From Pyralis farinalis (Eukaryota > Arthropoda > Insecta > Lepidoptera > Pyralidae), in contig OX382263.1 in assembly GCA_947507595.1 (NCBI GenBank), forward strand, positions 7,998,001 to 8,062,000: 64,000 bases of DNA, read 5' to 3'. Both the position numbers and the translations under genes were made by a program. Below, piece by piece: positions 1-10,390 of the stretch. Below the pieces are notes generated by a model. That model was given only the letters and a program-made list of their open reading frames with translations. It was not told the DNA's origin and did not search any database. Positions within the stretch are counted from its first letter, which is position 1; every line of letters starts with the position of its first letter.

Positions 1-494
1 TGGATTGGAAATTTCTTTCTTCCTGGTTAAAGTCCCAGTGTAAACTCTAACTGTCCCAGTTTGAATCCTATTCACTATACCAACATATTAACTACAAAAC
101 TTCCTTTCTCAAAATCTTCTTTTTTTATTCGGTTTTCATAAATGTGGTGCCAACCTCTCTCCGCACACTAACAACTGACCACTCATGCATGCATACATAC
201 CCACATACTCACAAACCGTCACATGCACTCACATACACACAAACACATACACACACTACTAAACTCACAATTAAATTCTAAAACACTTACCCTAAAACAA
301 AACATTTACTTAATTTCACCTGGTCTAGAGTTGGAGAGGCTGGTATTCTGTCATACAGGTTCTCCTAGTACAGACACCAGTCTCTCACATAGATTGCTTA
401 TTAATAAGATACATTGTAATGTACGTCTAATTCTAAGGCATAAAAAAAATATTGTACAAATCTGTGTGAGAGAAGAAATAAAAATTTTATTTAT
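1..494. other. No gene seen; CA/CATA-rich DNA
   Basis: Simple-sequence-rich DNA with cat, acac and catacac runs around 185-260. The open frame across it is low-complexity and matches nothing I recognise. Confidence 0.5.
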
Positions 495-1245
495 TATTTA
501 TTTAAACGCTTTCGTAATGGAAACTGCGACTTGAAGAACGAACCACGTGGAAGACCCCCACACAGGTGAATAACGCTGAATTGAAGGAGATGGTGGAAGC
601 CGATCGGAGTCAAACTACCCAGGAATTAGCGGTACGGTTTAACACCTTCCCTATAATATTGACTCATTTTCATCAAATCAATAAGTTAAAAAAATATGAA
701 AAATGGGTGCCTCAAGTTTGCCTGACCTGCAGAAAGACACGCGTGTTGAAACTTGTGTTGCCTTGTTGAATCGGTACAGAAATGAAGTAATATTGAATTG
801 AATTGTGGCATGTAACGAAAATTGGATTCTTTACGATAACCGTAAGCAAAAAATGCATTGGCTGACCCCAGGTCAAACGTCGCAACAGTGCCCTAAAGCA
901 AAGCTTACCAATAAAAATGTAATGTTAACTGTTTGGTGGTCTCGTCATGGCGTTATTCACTAAAGCTTTCTGAGATCTGGTCAAGCAATAACAGCAGATG
1001 TTTACTGTACCGAACTTCGAACAATAATGGCGAAACTGGCAGTGAAACAGCCCCGACTCGTGAATCGATCGTTACCATTATTGCTCGATGATAACGCAGG
1101 ACCTCACACTACGATAGATACGATACCGATTAGAGTGCAGCAATTTATAGTTAAGGATGGTAAATATTTTGATTAAATACATATGTTACATTGAAGAAAA
1201 AAACGTGTTATAAATTTTTCAGTACAAATCGACAATTTCGTACTT
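495..1245 (+). pseudogene. mariner transposase relic, copy 1
   Basis: A decayed mariner-family transposase. In shifting frames one reads the end of the N-terminal DNA-binding domain (NNAELKEMVEAD, SQTTQELA), then WLTPGQTSQ, then the catalytic-core segment LLLDDNAGPHT with its conserved Asp. Stops and frameshifts break it throughout. The first ~100 residues are missing: homology starts abruptly at the KRFRNGN equivalent. The stretch ending TACTTTAACC matches the inner part of the terminus seen in copy 3. Related copies lie at 40.1-40.7 kb and 53.0-53.8 kb. It cannot encode an active enzyme. Confidence 0.85.
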
Positions 1246-1730
1246 TAACCTTTTATTAAAAGTTAAGTTAAGAAGGTTAAAGAACCGGTTAATGTGCATA
1301 TGGACTGAATCATGTGGCGCACGGTTCCCTTTGCCTACCCTGCTATGGATTAGGCAAGAAGACATAGTAATTTATTACAGTAAAAACTACGTTTAATTTT
1401 TACATTCAATGACGTAGGATATCTTGCAGCCCTTACATAGGCTAATGTCTTTTTACGACTTTTAAATCTTATTTCGTTAGCGTTAAGGTGTATTTTGCAA
1501 AAGAACCGACGTTTAAAGCTTCGCCAATTTTCAATGTCATTTATCATTAGAGTGGTTATAAATGGACAGTTTTTGGGATGTATATATGGAATGGACCACT
1601 TTCAATATAGGATATTACAGTGACCTTATTACCTGGAGTAGAAAATTCTTCAAATATTAATGGGAAAGTTTTTATTCCTTTGTATATATGTCCTTCTTTA
1701 GGATATTCTAACAAATTACTTGTAAAGTTT
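1246..1730. other. No gene seen
   Basis: AT-rich DNA with two short frames on the minus strand that have no recognisable motif. Confidence 0.4.
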
Positions 1731-1994
1731 TTCAGGAACATCGTTCCTATATGAGTTCTATATGTTTGTCTGTGCGTTTGTCTGTAGGTTTACCTGTCGC
1801 TTTTTTTCGAATATTCGAATTTTGGCTTCAGATTCGGATTCAGCATAAAAAAGTAGAATAGGAATGTTCAGGAACACCGAATCTCTTAAGGAACATAGCC
1901 AAATGGCCGACAAAATTAAAAAAAAATTGAAGTGTTATTTAATTGACGAGCCAGGTGTTCCTCTGGCAATGCAAGCTTGCGCATTCTCAACTGG
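1731..1994 (+). mobile_element. HEL-B repeat, copy 1
   Basis: Starts TTCAGGAACA and ends CTCAACTGG followed by T. The 5' subterminal motif AGGAACACC (one mismatch here) recurs inverted near the 3' end as GGTGTTCCT, followed by a hairpin around GCAAGCTTGC. Four further copies lie in the window, all ending CTGG|T. No coding capacity. The layout suggests a non-autonomous Helentron/Helitron; this is inferred from the ends only. Confidence 0.65.
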
Positions 1995-2094
1995 TTTTTT
2001 GATGATACCTACGGGAATGTACAAGAAAAAGTAAAATCAATTAGTTTTCGATAAGTAATAAGCAAAGAGGGGTAATTCGCAGTTTGATGATGAT

Positions 2095-2172
2095 GATGAC
2101 AGAAAACGGCAGCAAAATAACAACTTCTTGGTTATTATGTTGCTGCGAGTGCATGAGGTTACGATTAAGTTA
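2095..2172 (+). repeat. SINE-A body fragment
   Basis: Diverged match to the central part of SINE-A (gaaaacggcagcaaaataaca, then the gtgcatgaggtta segment). Head and tail are missing. Confidence 0.4.
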
Positions 2173-2240
2173 TGTTGCGCTTGGGTCTGCTACCCCATAA
2201 GGGATTTCGCTTGAAGATATAGACAGATGGATATAAGATA

Positions 2241-2688
2241 AATCGGCCAAGTGCGAGTCGGACTCGCGTATGAAGGGTTCCGTACCATTAACTATAAAAA
2301 CGGCAAAAAAATCGCATTTGTTGTATGGGAGTCCCCCTTAAATATTTGTTTTATTTTAATTTTATTATTTATTCTTAAAGTGAATATATAACTAAATATT
2401 CTGTGAATATTTCAAGCGTCTACCCGTTACCGTTATCAATATCGAGCAAAAATGAGCAAAAAAAATCACGTTTGTTGTATGGGAGCCCCCTTAAATATTT
2501 ATTTTATTCTATTTTTTAGTATTTGTTGTTAGAACGGCAATAGAAATACATCATCTGTGAAAATTTCAACTGTCTAACTATCGCGGTTCATGAGATACAG
2601 CCTGGTGACAGACGGACGGACGGACGGACGGACAGCGAAGTCTCAGAAATAGGGTTCCGTTTTACCCGTTGGGTACGGAACCCTAAAA
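2241..2688 (+). repeat. GTTCCGTACC-type interspersed repeat
   Basis: Begins AATCGGCCAAGTGCGAGTCG and ends in a hairpin whose arms are AGGGTTCCGT and ACGGAACCCT, preceded by a GGAC tetranucleotide run. A segment with GTTGTATGGGAG occurs twice, so the unit is partly duplicated internally. An opposite-strand copy lies at 42.7-43.0 kb. I recognise this as a common lepidopteran repeat, class uncertain. Confidence 0.75.
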
Positions 2689-2707
2689 ACTAGTTCTAAT
2701 ATTTCTA

Positions 2708-2870
2708 TCTATCTATAACTTCACGCCAAATCCCTTGCGGGGTAGGCAGAGAGAACCGAGCGCCACGTGACTCGATCCTTACATATCTCACTCGCTTCTT
2801 GAACATTCATTGCTCTTCTCATGCACGCTCGCCGGTTTCTAGGGCTCCTGACATCACCATAAATTTTAAT
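2708..2870 (-). pseudogene. RTE-1 LINE C-terminal tail
   Basis: On the minus strand it reads the RTE-1 ORF end: an RNRRACMRRAMN segment, then EASEICKDRVTWRSVLSAYP and ARDLA before the stop. Truncated at the 5' side. The same tail recurs more than ten times in the window, consistent with 5'-truncated LINE insertions. Confidence 0.8.
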
Positions 2871-2934
2871 AATATATAAACATAATATTTCTGTAAATGA
2901 ACGTAATGGGGCTTGTAGGGAGTTGATGGATGCA

Positions 2935-3025
2935 AGTGGCATATGATGGGGATGTATGGCTCTCTAGACTGGAGGCCTATGCTCAGCAGTGGACAAATAC
3001 GGGCTGTGATGATGATGATGACTAT
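2935..3025 (+). repeat. LINE 3' end with (GATGAT) tail
   Basis: Contains GGAGGCCTATGCTCAGCAGTGG followed within ~20 bases by gatgatgatgatga, a 3' end I associate with RTE-type LINEs that finish in a short tandem tail. A related 3' end is seen inverted near 7.9 kb. Confidence 0.6.
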
Positions 3026-3065
3026 AATGTATTTTTCATACCACTAAGGAGATAACCACTAACGA

Positions 3066-3469
3066 GACGAGCTCGTTGGCACAGTGATGCGCTTTTACGC
3101 TACTTTGACACCAAAGCGCGTGGGTTCGATTCCCACACAGGGCAATCATATGTGCATGAACATATCTTTTTGTCTTGGTCTGGGTGTTTTAAAAGAGGTA
3201 GGGTGAATCAAAGCAGTAAGTAAGTCGTAGTCGTCGTCGTTCCCGTCTAAGGAAGTGCCACCACCTCACAGAAAACCGCAGCCAAATAACAAGTACCTAG
3301 AGGGTTGTTGTGTTCCTGCGTGTGAGTGAAAGTCTCCAGTAAGCTCCTTAGGAGTCGCTGTGTTAGCAGCAGAGGTGGCATCGCGCGAGTGATACTTAAT
3401 GTATAACAAACGTTCACAACCGCTTTACATCAGGTGGGCCGTATGACTCCCGACATTGTATAAAAAAAA
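3066..3469 (+). repeat. SINE-A, near full length
   Basis: tRNA-like head (GACGAGCTCG, box A-like TGGCACAGTG, box B GGTTCGATTCCCAC), then the SINE-A body (CCACCTCACAGAAAACCGCAG) and the tail ending in a GTATAAAAAAA tract. It is a Pol III-type retroposon, not a tRNA gene: the head does not fold into a complete cloverleaf with CCA-end pairing. Confidence 0.85.
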
Positions 3470-3707
3470 TATATTATATCCGTCGTACAGCGTTGGAGCG
3501 GTGGTGGCCCCGCGGTATAACCGCACATCTAACAAGCGTGAAGTTCCGCGTTCGAAACCCTGCTACTCGGTTTTTACTAGTAGGTACAATTTACTTGCGT
3601 TCGGCTACCACTTGCTCCCGGTGAGGGAAAACACCGTGAGGAAACCTGCACATGCAGATCTTCTGAATGTGTAATCATGATTGATAGTCTTGTCTGGTTC
3701 CCCTTTA

Positions 3708-4686
3708 GGCTTGAAACTACGTTAAGCGGACGTCCGTCCGGTTTCATACAAAAGTGCTCCGTCGCGTGCCTCCGCGCGGGCGCCAGTCACGGGGAGGCGG
3801 GCCCCGCGCCCGCGTAACGGGGCCCGCTTCCGAGCGACGGACGCCCGCGCGGGGGCACGCGCGGTACCCGCTAGCGGTGACACGCGCGGTCTGGTTTAGT
3901 AAGTAACGCTATGTGACACGGTCTACACGCGCGGAGAAAATCAAGAATAATGTCTTTCGATAGAGAAAGAGTAATTGGCAGAGCTGCGATAGCCAGCGGA
4001 GCCACATTACCCTCAAAATTGCCGTTTGGGGTAGACTGATGTCATCCAGCTAGCGTTTAGACGGTAATAGTGAGAAACTCCAAAATCGACACACTAATAG
4101 CTAACATATTGTAGTTTTGTATCCTTTAATTTGAAATTTAAATGTTCGTTGGTGAGGAAGAACGGTCCAAAATCGTTCCAATTAGAAAAAAAAACATATG
4201 GGAAAACGTATGGCCGGCCACTCTGCAGTGCAGAGTCTGCACTGCACTCCCATCAACAGAAAAAGTAACAGCACTCATCGCTAGATGTCGTACAGGGTTC
4301 CATATATTTAAAAAAAATTAAAAAATTAAAATTAAAATATTTAATTTTTTTTTAAATTTAAAAAATATCAGCTCTGCCTACACAGCTTGCTGTTATTTAC
4401 TAGTTATTGAAGTACAGTGTCGCCCTGTCATATGGGACCAGGCAAATGACCTATATAAAGATCGGGATGCACGAACAGCGGCGTGGTTGGAAATTACATT
4501 ACATGCAATTAATTACTGTACATGCACGACGTTAAAATTGAACTAGCGACACTCTGTAATCCGGTCTCCGCGACGGGTACCCGCGACGGGGACCGTCGCG
4601 TTTTCGCGGAGCCCACCCGCGAGTCCACGCGCGTATATACGCGACGGTTGTCCGTCGCGGGCGTCCGCTTAACGCAGTTTCAAGCC
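3708..4686. mobile_element. Non-autonomous DNA element, TTA target duplication
   Basis: Terminal inverted repeats of about 25 bp (GGCTTGAAACT then CGTTAAGCGGACG, one mismatch between arms) are flanked by TTA on both sides. TTA fits the TWA preference of PIF/Harbinger. The interior is very GC-rich next to its AT-rich surroundings, with CGCGC-type motifs at both ends and no transposase frame. About 430 bp of it is a HEL-A copy inserted later. Confidence 0.7.
3975..4403 (+). mobile_element. HEL-A repeat, copy 1 (nested)
   Basis: GGCAGAGCTG at the left end recurs inverted (CAGCTCTGCC) near the right end, followed by the hairpin ACAGC-TT-GCTGT and a terminal CTAG before T. No open frame. A nearly identical copy occupies 63360-63780. 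The layout resembles non-autonomous Helentrons (HINE/DINE type). Confidence 0.65.
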
Positions 4687-4830
4687 TTAGGGGTAACGGA
4701 GGTCAGATGGCAGTCGCTCCAATGTAATAATAATTGGACTCGCCACACCTTGGATCATGATCATAGCGAACCCCGGGATCCGTAGTGGATGCAACCGGGA
4801 CTTACCGCTTGATGAGTGAGTGTGTATTGT

Positions 4831-5560
4831 TATATTACTAGTTGAAGAAAAGGGAGTATTAAAAGCGATACAAATTTAATAGGGCTATTTTACAATATAA
4901 TAAATATACAAAATGGGTTCACTATAAGTTCGGCTATAAGGTCTTTAAGAACTCGCGTTTTAATTTGTCTAACCGGTATATCACTGATGGAATCACTGGT
5001 GGGTGCACTAAGTAGCCGCCGGCTATAGTCGTCGACGACTGTAGACGACAGGTTAGCGTGCTAGCCAGCACGCAGATCCAGACGTAGAAGTTGTTGGTTA
5101 TGGTGGGGACCGCCTTACGGACCAACACCGCAGCGGTATGTTTGTCAGCCGCCGTAGTCCACAACAGGGGCTGCAGGTATTATAATTTTAGATTAGTTAG
5201 ATGTCCGGAGATTATGGGGTTTGGAAAAGGTAGTCATATCCCGACGGTTCACCACGTAGCCCACAGCAGGAGGCTGGTGGTCTCAGACGTGGTGCACTGA
5301 ATCTCTTCTTCGTCAGATCTCGCTCCAGACTTCCTTCAGACTGACTTTGTTTTTCGGTTTTTCCTAAAATATTACATTTCGAAATTTTAAATTACAAAAT
5401 CAATAATTTTGACAGATCATAGAGCATGCGAAGAAAAGAAAGGTTTTAACATTACAGTATGTCCATCGTACAAACCATAGACGAGTTACCACAATAGTCT
5501 GTTATTTAAGAATTAATGAATAAATGCGATGGTTTAGCGTCATTCATTGTATATATCATC
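4831..5560. other. No gene recognised
   Basis: Mixed AT-rich DNA. The open frames at 4934-5164 (minus) and 5091-5300 (plus) overlap each other and show no known domain. Confidence 0.4.
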
Positions 5561-5561
5561 T

Positions 5562-5850
5562 TTTCAGTGTTATTGAGTCCGCTAATTAAGCTTAAGGATT
5601 TGGTAAAGATGTTGATTTTTACGTGGACCGACTGCCGTTAGACCTCCGCAACCCGGGGGGATATATAGATCTTTCGAAATATAATTTCTTAGACTTTCCT
5701 CATGATGATCCGCCGAGCTGGTCATATTTACAAAATTGCCATAAATTCGAAAACACAAATTTAGTAGTACATGCCAGGATTCGAACCGGGTACCAATTGG
5801 TCAATAGGCCGGTTCTTTATCCACTGGGCTTGATAGCCATATATAGGTAT
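5562..5850 (-). repeat. SINE-C, nearly complete
   Basis: On the minus strand: GCCCAGTGGATAAAG, box B GGTTCGAATCCTGG, then the body with GACTGCCG-type sequence and the 3' segment GGCGGACTC-like end. Same family as 20.0, 56.1 and 60.6 kb. Confidence 0.7.
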
Positions 5851-5869
5851 AGGTATATATACATACATA

Positions 5870-6320
5870 CATATCATCACGCCTGTCTCGTATTGGGGTA
5901 GGCAGAGACTATAGAACGCCAGTAGGGCGATTCTACTAAAAAACTGCAACTGCACTGCAGCGCGGCGTGTGTCAAAGTGCGTACATTATGACGTTTCGAT
6001 AAACGTCGCTGCTGTCAGATCGCTTAACGGAACGTCAAAGTGTACGCATTTTGACACACGCCGCGCTGCAGTGCAGTTGCAGTTTTTTAGTAGAATCGGC
6101 CTACAGGTGCACCGATCCAAACATACCTCTCTCTCTTCTTCCACACACATCAACCTCTTCATGAATGCTCTTCGGTTTTGGGTACTTTTGGTTTGGCCCT
6201 TTTTCAACACATCACCAATTTGATCTATATGTGTCCGTCTAGGGCGGCCCCTCCCGACATCACCATTCACTCTTGCTTGATACACTTTTTTCGTAACTCT
6301 TTTGTCATTCATTGGTATAT
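5870..6320 (-). pseudogene. RTE-2 LINE C-terminal tail, split by MITE
   Basis: On the minus strand it reads MNDKRVTKKVYQARV, VGRGRPRRTHIDQI, LKKGQTKSTQNRRA and REVCLDRC, the C-terminal tail of an RTE-like LINE (basic GRGRPRRT motif). The last part of the frame is interrupted by the 181-bp MITE. The same tail without the MITE occurs at 54.96-55.2 kb and 63.07-63.36 kb, so the insertion point is exact. Confidence 0.8.
5923..6103. mobile_element. 181-bp MITE, copy 1, CAG duplication
   Basis: Near-perfect palindromic element with termini TAGGSCGATTCTACT in inverted orientation and GC-rich inner arms (GCACTGCAGCGCGGCG). CAG flanks it on both sides; paralogous empty sites read gaacgccaggtgcacc. 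Exactly the same length as the copy at 29054-29234. No coding capacity. Confidence 0.85.
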
Positions 6321-6567
6321 ATCATGTCTATATATTTATCTAGACAATTATTACATCAATATAGAAAGAACAAAGACATTATTCACAATACTTTCTTCCC
6401 ATGCAAACTTGCGTGCCATCTAATACCAAGGTAACTTTACTACTGACTTTACTGTTCTTGGGCATAGCTGGCAAATAAAGTGGTAGAGATTCAACTTCAT
6501 ACTCGTATAAACGGGATCGGATTTATATTACTTGTGTCGCTCAGCGACTTGAATAAATTAGTCTTTA

Positions 6568-6983
6568 GACGAACTCTGTGGCGCAGTGGTTCATGCTACT
6601 ATGACACCAACGCTCGTGTCTTCGATTCCCACACAGGATAAATATTTGTGGGCATGAATGTCTAACTGGTCTTAGTGTATTTATGAGAGGTAGGGCGCAT
6701 CTAATTCTCAATCTGGAGTATTACCTCACAGAAAGCTGCAGCCAAACAACGACTCAATGAGGGTTGGTGTGTTCCTGCATATGAGTGAGGTCACGAGTAA
6801 GCTTCTAAGGAGTTGCTGTGTGAGCAGTATAGGTGGTACTCAGACCATCTGGAGAAGTACCTCCACCTCCCAGAAAACTCACAGCCAAGGAGTGGCTGTA
6901 TTAGCAGCAGAGGTGACATTGCGCGAGCGTAATGTATAGCAAGCCTGTATATGCCATATTACATCAAGTGGGCCGTATGCTTG
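6568..6983 (+). repeat. SINE-A with internal duplication
   Basis: Head with GTGGCGCAGTGG and a degenerate box B (TCTTCGATTCCCAC), normal body, then a second partial copy of the body (ACCTCCACCTCCCAGAAAAC) before the tail. Two SINE-A fragments appear joined. Confidence 0.7.
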
Positions 6984-7454
6984 TAAATGGGATCTGTACA
7001 GTTTGGTTCAGCATCGAATGTGGTGTTCAACTTATTCATGGACAGTTGTTTGACAGACCTGAAAGAGTATGACTGTGGAATAAAAATGAATGAGGCAATA
7101 TTTAAATCCCTGTTGTACGCCGATGATCAGGTTCTCCTTGCATCTTCGGCGGAAGAACTACAACAAATGGTTATTGTAATGAATGAAGGATTTAAAAGGA
7201 AAGGTATGAAAATAAATGTAACGAAGACGAAAGCGATGGTGTTTGAAAGGAATGAAAGTGTTACAGATTGCCAGATATTGATTGGAGTTGAAAAAGTGGA
7301 ACAAGTGAAAAAAAATATTTATCTAGGTTCAATGTTCACGAGAAATGGCAAATGTGAGGGCGATATTGAAAGAAGAGTGAAAGCAGGAAACTGTATCATT
7401 GGTGCGTTGTACTCCGTGGTAACAAGCGATAACATATCAAGTAAAGCTCGCCTT
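6984..7454 (+). pseudogene. RTE-type LINE reverse-transcriptase fragment
   Basis: An open frame carries the RT palm: VFNLFMDSCL, then LLYADDQVLLASSAEELQQM with the catalytic YADD, KINVTKTKAMVFER, and VYLGSMFTRNGKC-like sequence with DIERRV. It reads like the central part of an RTE-1-type polymerase. Endonuclease, thumb and C-terminal tail are missing; SINE sequence lies on both sides (SINE-A upstream, SINE-C downstream). Frame intact over ~150 codons but the gene is truncated at both ends. Confidence 0.85.
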
Positions 7455-7640
7455 GCCATAAAGTCTGACGGCAGTCGCTCCATGTAAAAATCAGTGTCCT
7501 AACCAAATCCTTAGGCCTAGTAGCGGACCCACCAATCCTAAAGGATTAGGAAATGGGATAACGCGAAGAAGAAGAAACCAGGATTCAAACCGGGGACCTG
7601 TCAGTCAATAGGGTAGTTCTTGATCCACTGGACTGTCACT
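7455..7640. repeat. SINE-C fragments, two orientations
   Basis: The first 120 bp is a plus-strand SINE-C 3' part (GGCAGTCGCTCCATGTAAAA to CGCGAAGAAGAAGA). The next 60 bp is a minus-strand SINE-C head (box B inverted, gattcaaaccgggg; gatccactgga). Confidence 0.7.
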
Positions 7641-7914
7641 GTAGATTTGCCTTTTGAACATATTGTCAGGAATGGACAGAACTGTTTCAAGTAATTTATT
7701 ATAGAAACGAAGATAGATATATGTATGTATGTATATCTTCACGCCAGATCCATATGACCCTTAGAAACAGAGACAAAAGAAATAAAGTAAAAATAGTGAT
7801 TTCCAAGGGATACCGCGAACACGCGAACGTAGTTTCGGGGTGCAGTTAGTTATTCAGCTATGAAACGATATGGGACAGATTTTGCCATGCTCTCTGCATC
7901 TATTCAATACTTAG

Positions 7915-8012
7915 ATCATCATAATCATCTCAGCCTGCACTCGTCCACCGCTGAACATAGGCGTCCCCTCTAGAGAGGAGGTTTTTGACATAGTTGCCAC
8001 GCTTGGCAGGCG
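7915..8012 (-). repeat. LINE 3' end fragment
   Basis: Inverted copy of the atcatcataatcatc tail with CCGCTGAACATAGGCGTC, matching the 3' end near 2.95 kb. Then ~140 bp of unassigned DNA. Confidence 0.5.
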
Positions 8013-8164
8013 GGTTGACAACCGCATTAAGCCATTAAAGTACGCAGGGGACGCTGCTGCCAGTCTCCTGGATATTTCCCTTAGTAGCCTTTTACGATAC
8101 CCACGGGATTAGATTGGGTGACCTATTCTTACATCACATGGCCAAAAATACTATCTTCTTTTTT

Positions 8165-8540
8165 ATACCACTAAGGTGACAATCAAGCTTACGGTCTGCC
8201 AGATGGTAAACAGTCACCGTAGCCTATGGACATTTGCAACACCAGGGGCGTCACTCATGCGACCCTCTAAAAACCTCTTCACGCATTTCTTGAAGAATTC
8301 CATGCTGGAGTCCCTTGGAAAAATCTCGGTGGGAGCTCATTCCACAGCTTGATAGACCTCGGAAGAAAACTTCTCTGGAACCGCACAGTACGCGACCATT
8401 GCGATTCCAGCGTGTGAGGGTGAACTCTCCGTCGGCGAGCGGTGCGGTTATAAAATGTAGCTGTCGGCATCATTTCGAACAATACTTCAGAACACAACCC
8501 GTTGTACAATCGGTAGAACACACAAAGGGAGGCAAAATCT
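8165..8540 (-). pseudogene. Non-LTR retrotransposon C-terminal fragment
   Basis: Minus strand reads MFYRLYNGLCSEVLFEMM, RRVHPHTLESQWSRTVRF, QRSFLPRSIKLWNELPPRF and ends in a stop, the C-terminal region after the RT of a moth LINE. The 3' UTR contains the GTAACCATCTGG-type segment that is also near 11.8 kb. 5'-truncated. Confidence 0.75.
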
Positions 8541-8721
8541 ATTGTATCAGTATAAAATACTTAGATACTGGTACAATATCATTTGCAGTAACCTAGATTG
8601 CTATCATTTGTGAAGTTTTGTGAATTTAATATTACTACAATTTTATTTACTACTATTGCTGAAACTTTTTTTTTGTACAACGTCGCGAGGTATCTGTTTC
8701 GTTATCATCACAATCATATTT

Positions 8722-9123
8722 TTTTGTTCATACAGCATCGGAAGGCGTACCCACGGCCTACCTCATGTAAAACGGTAACCATAGTCTATGAACGTTTGCA
8801 GTACATTAAGTATCACTCGCGCGATGCCACTTCTGCTGCTAACACAGCAACTTAGGAGATTGCTGGTGACTTAGCTCACACGCAGGTACACTACAACCCT
8901 CTAGAGAGTTGTTATTTGTCTGCGGTTTTCTGTGAAGTGGCGGTACTGATCCAGACGCGCTGCTTTGATGCGCCATACGTCTCTTAAAATACTTAGATCA
9001 ATACAAAAACATATACATATTCATGCAAACAAATGATTGTCCTATGTGGGAATCGAATCCACGAGTGTTGGTGTCAAAGTAATCTAACAACGCGTTTCAC
9101 CACTGAGCCACCAAGCTCCTCAG
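8722..9123 (-). repeat. SINE-A, near full length
   Basis: Inverted copy with all parts: tail (GCATCGGAAGGC), body and head (box B inverted as GTGGGAATCGAATCC). A second short tail piece lies just before it at 8665-8715. Confidence 0.75.
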
Positions 9124-9137
9124 TAAGTATGGCCCAA

Positions 9138-9262
9138 CTGACGTAAACTCGCGCGATGCCACCTCTGCTATTAACACAGCATCTCCTTAGGAGCTACTGC
9201 CCTCACTCATGAACAGGAACACAATAACCCTCCAGGGAGTTGTTATTTTGCGGTTTGCGGTT
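9138..9262 (-). repeat. SINE-A partial
   Basis: Middle part of the body only (TCGCGCGATGCCACCTCTGC, then ACACAATAACCCTCCAGGGA); head missing. Confidence 0.65.
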
Positions 9263-9705
9263 TACCGTAACCTATGGACAACAACATTGCAACACCAGCG
9301 GTATCTTTGAATCATATTATAGCCCCTAGAGAACCTCGAAAGGGATGAAATGAAATTCACAACTAAAGAGCTCTCGGTAGTAAACTTTGATTGGAATCGC
9401 ACAGTACGCGACTATTGTGGTTCCAGTATGTGAGGATGAATTCCCCGCCGTCGGTGCGATTGTAAAACGAGTCTGTTGGTATCACGCGAACAACTCCTTG
9501 TACAATCGGTAGAACACCCAACGGGAGGCAAATTCTCTCCATAACCTCAAGAGGACAATACCGTGTGTGAGCTTAGAATCAATGACAATTCTGACAGCTC
9601 GTCTCTGCGCCGAATCACAAGATCCTGGCTGGTATCCAGATGCTCCCGCCCATAGGCGACTACAGTACTCCATGTGCGGTATAACCGGATACACATTTAA
9701 ATAAA
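9263..9705 (-). pseudogene. Non-LTR retrotransposon C-terminal fragment
   Basis: Minus strand reads IPHMEYCSRLWAGASGYQ, AQRRAVRIV, then FASRWVFYRLYKELF, the same LINE lineage as 8.2 and 32.1 kb. Stops and indels in the 3' half. Confidence 0.75.
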
Positions 9706-9854
9706 ATCTTTATCCTAATTTCATGATTTATTTATTACTCGTAATTCATAAACATGGATTGACACATAGATGTTAAATAAGTTTCTAACAATAAAGAGAA
9801 CTAACTAAAGTTTAAAATTAAACATTACCATAAAATTAAAGATTTTTACAAAAG

Positions 9855-10062
9855 TGCGTTTGTCTGTGTGTGCGTTTTTTTTTCGAATATTCGAATTTTG
9901 GATTCAGCATAAAAAAGTAGAATAGGAATTTTCAGGAACACCGTTCCTATCTCTTAAGGAACATCGTAAAAATGGCCGACAAATTAAAAAAAAAATGAAT
10001 TGTTATATAACTGACGAGCCAGGTGTTCCTCTGGCAATGCAAGCTTGCGCATTCTCAACTGG
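9855..10062 (+). mobile_element. HEL-B repeat, copy 2 (5' truncated)
   Basis: Lacks the TTCAGG start but keeps the central CGAATATTCGAATTTTG palindrome, the 3' inverted motif and the CTGG|T end. Confidence 0.65.
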
Positions 10063-10390
10063 TTTGTTTTATAAATAAAAATTAAAGATCTACGAAACAT
10101 AAAAATACAAAATAAGTCAACAGTTATACAATTAAATTTCATGATACTTATAATTATCTAATTAATTATTAAGGCATCTTATCATTTACAAATGTTTACA
10201 AATCATAATAAGGTTTATCTAATATATAGTTTGTATGGTGCCGCTCGATTTCAAATATGTCTCCTATACATGTGTGCGTGGCCGGCGATTTCAAATGCTA
10301 TGTCCTTGTGTATACTCTGTAGGTACATAAATTTATTTATCCTATATATTCGTTCTGTGTATTACTGATAAAAAATTTATTTTCAGGAAA

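Larger units (their letters stand above)
3495..4720 (+). repeat. SINE-C-like repeat split by a DNA element
   Basis: The 5' half (GCGGTATAACCGC, box B-like GTTCGAAACCC, GGTGAGGGAAAACACCGTGAGG) reads into TCTGGTTCCCC. It resumes after the inserted element as ggggtaacggaggtcag and GGCAGTCGCTCC, the usual next part of SINE-C. This gives a clear pre-insertion site for the element inside. Confidence 0.65.

Noticed and set aside
223..534. 103-codon His/Thr-rich frame
   Set aside because: The start lies in CA-rich simple sequence and the end in the mariner relic.
3100..3145. tRNA gene from the box B GGTTCGATTCCCAC
   Set aside because: The same head recurs more than twenty times with SINE bodies attached and no full cloverleaf; these are SINE heads.
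5969..6223. Frames reading SKCVHFDV in the MITE
   Set aside because: The same peptide arises on both strands because the element is palindromic.
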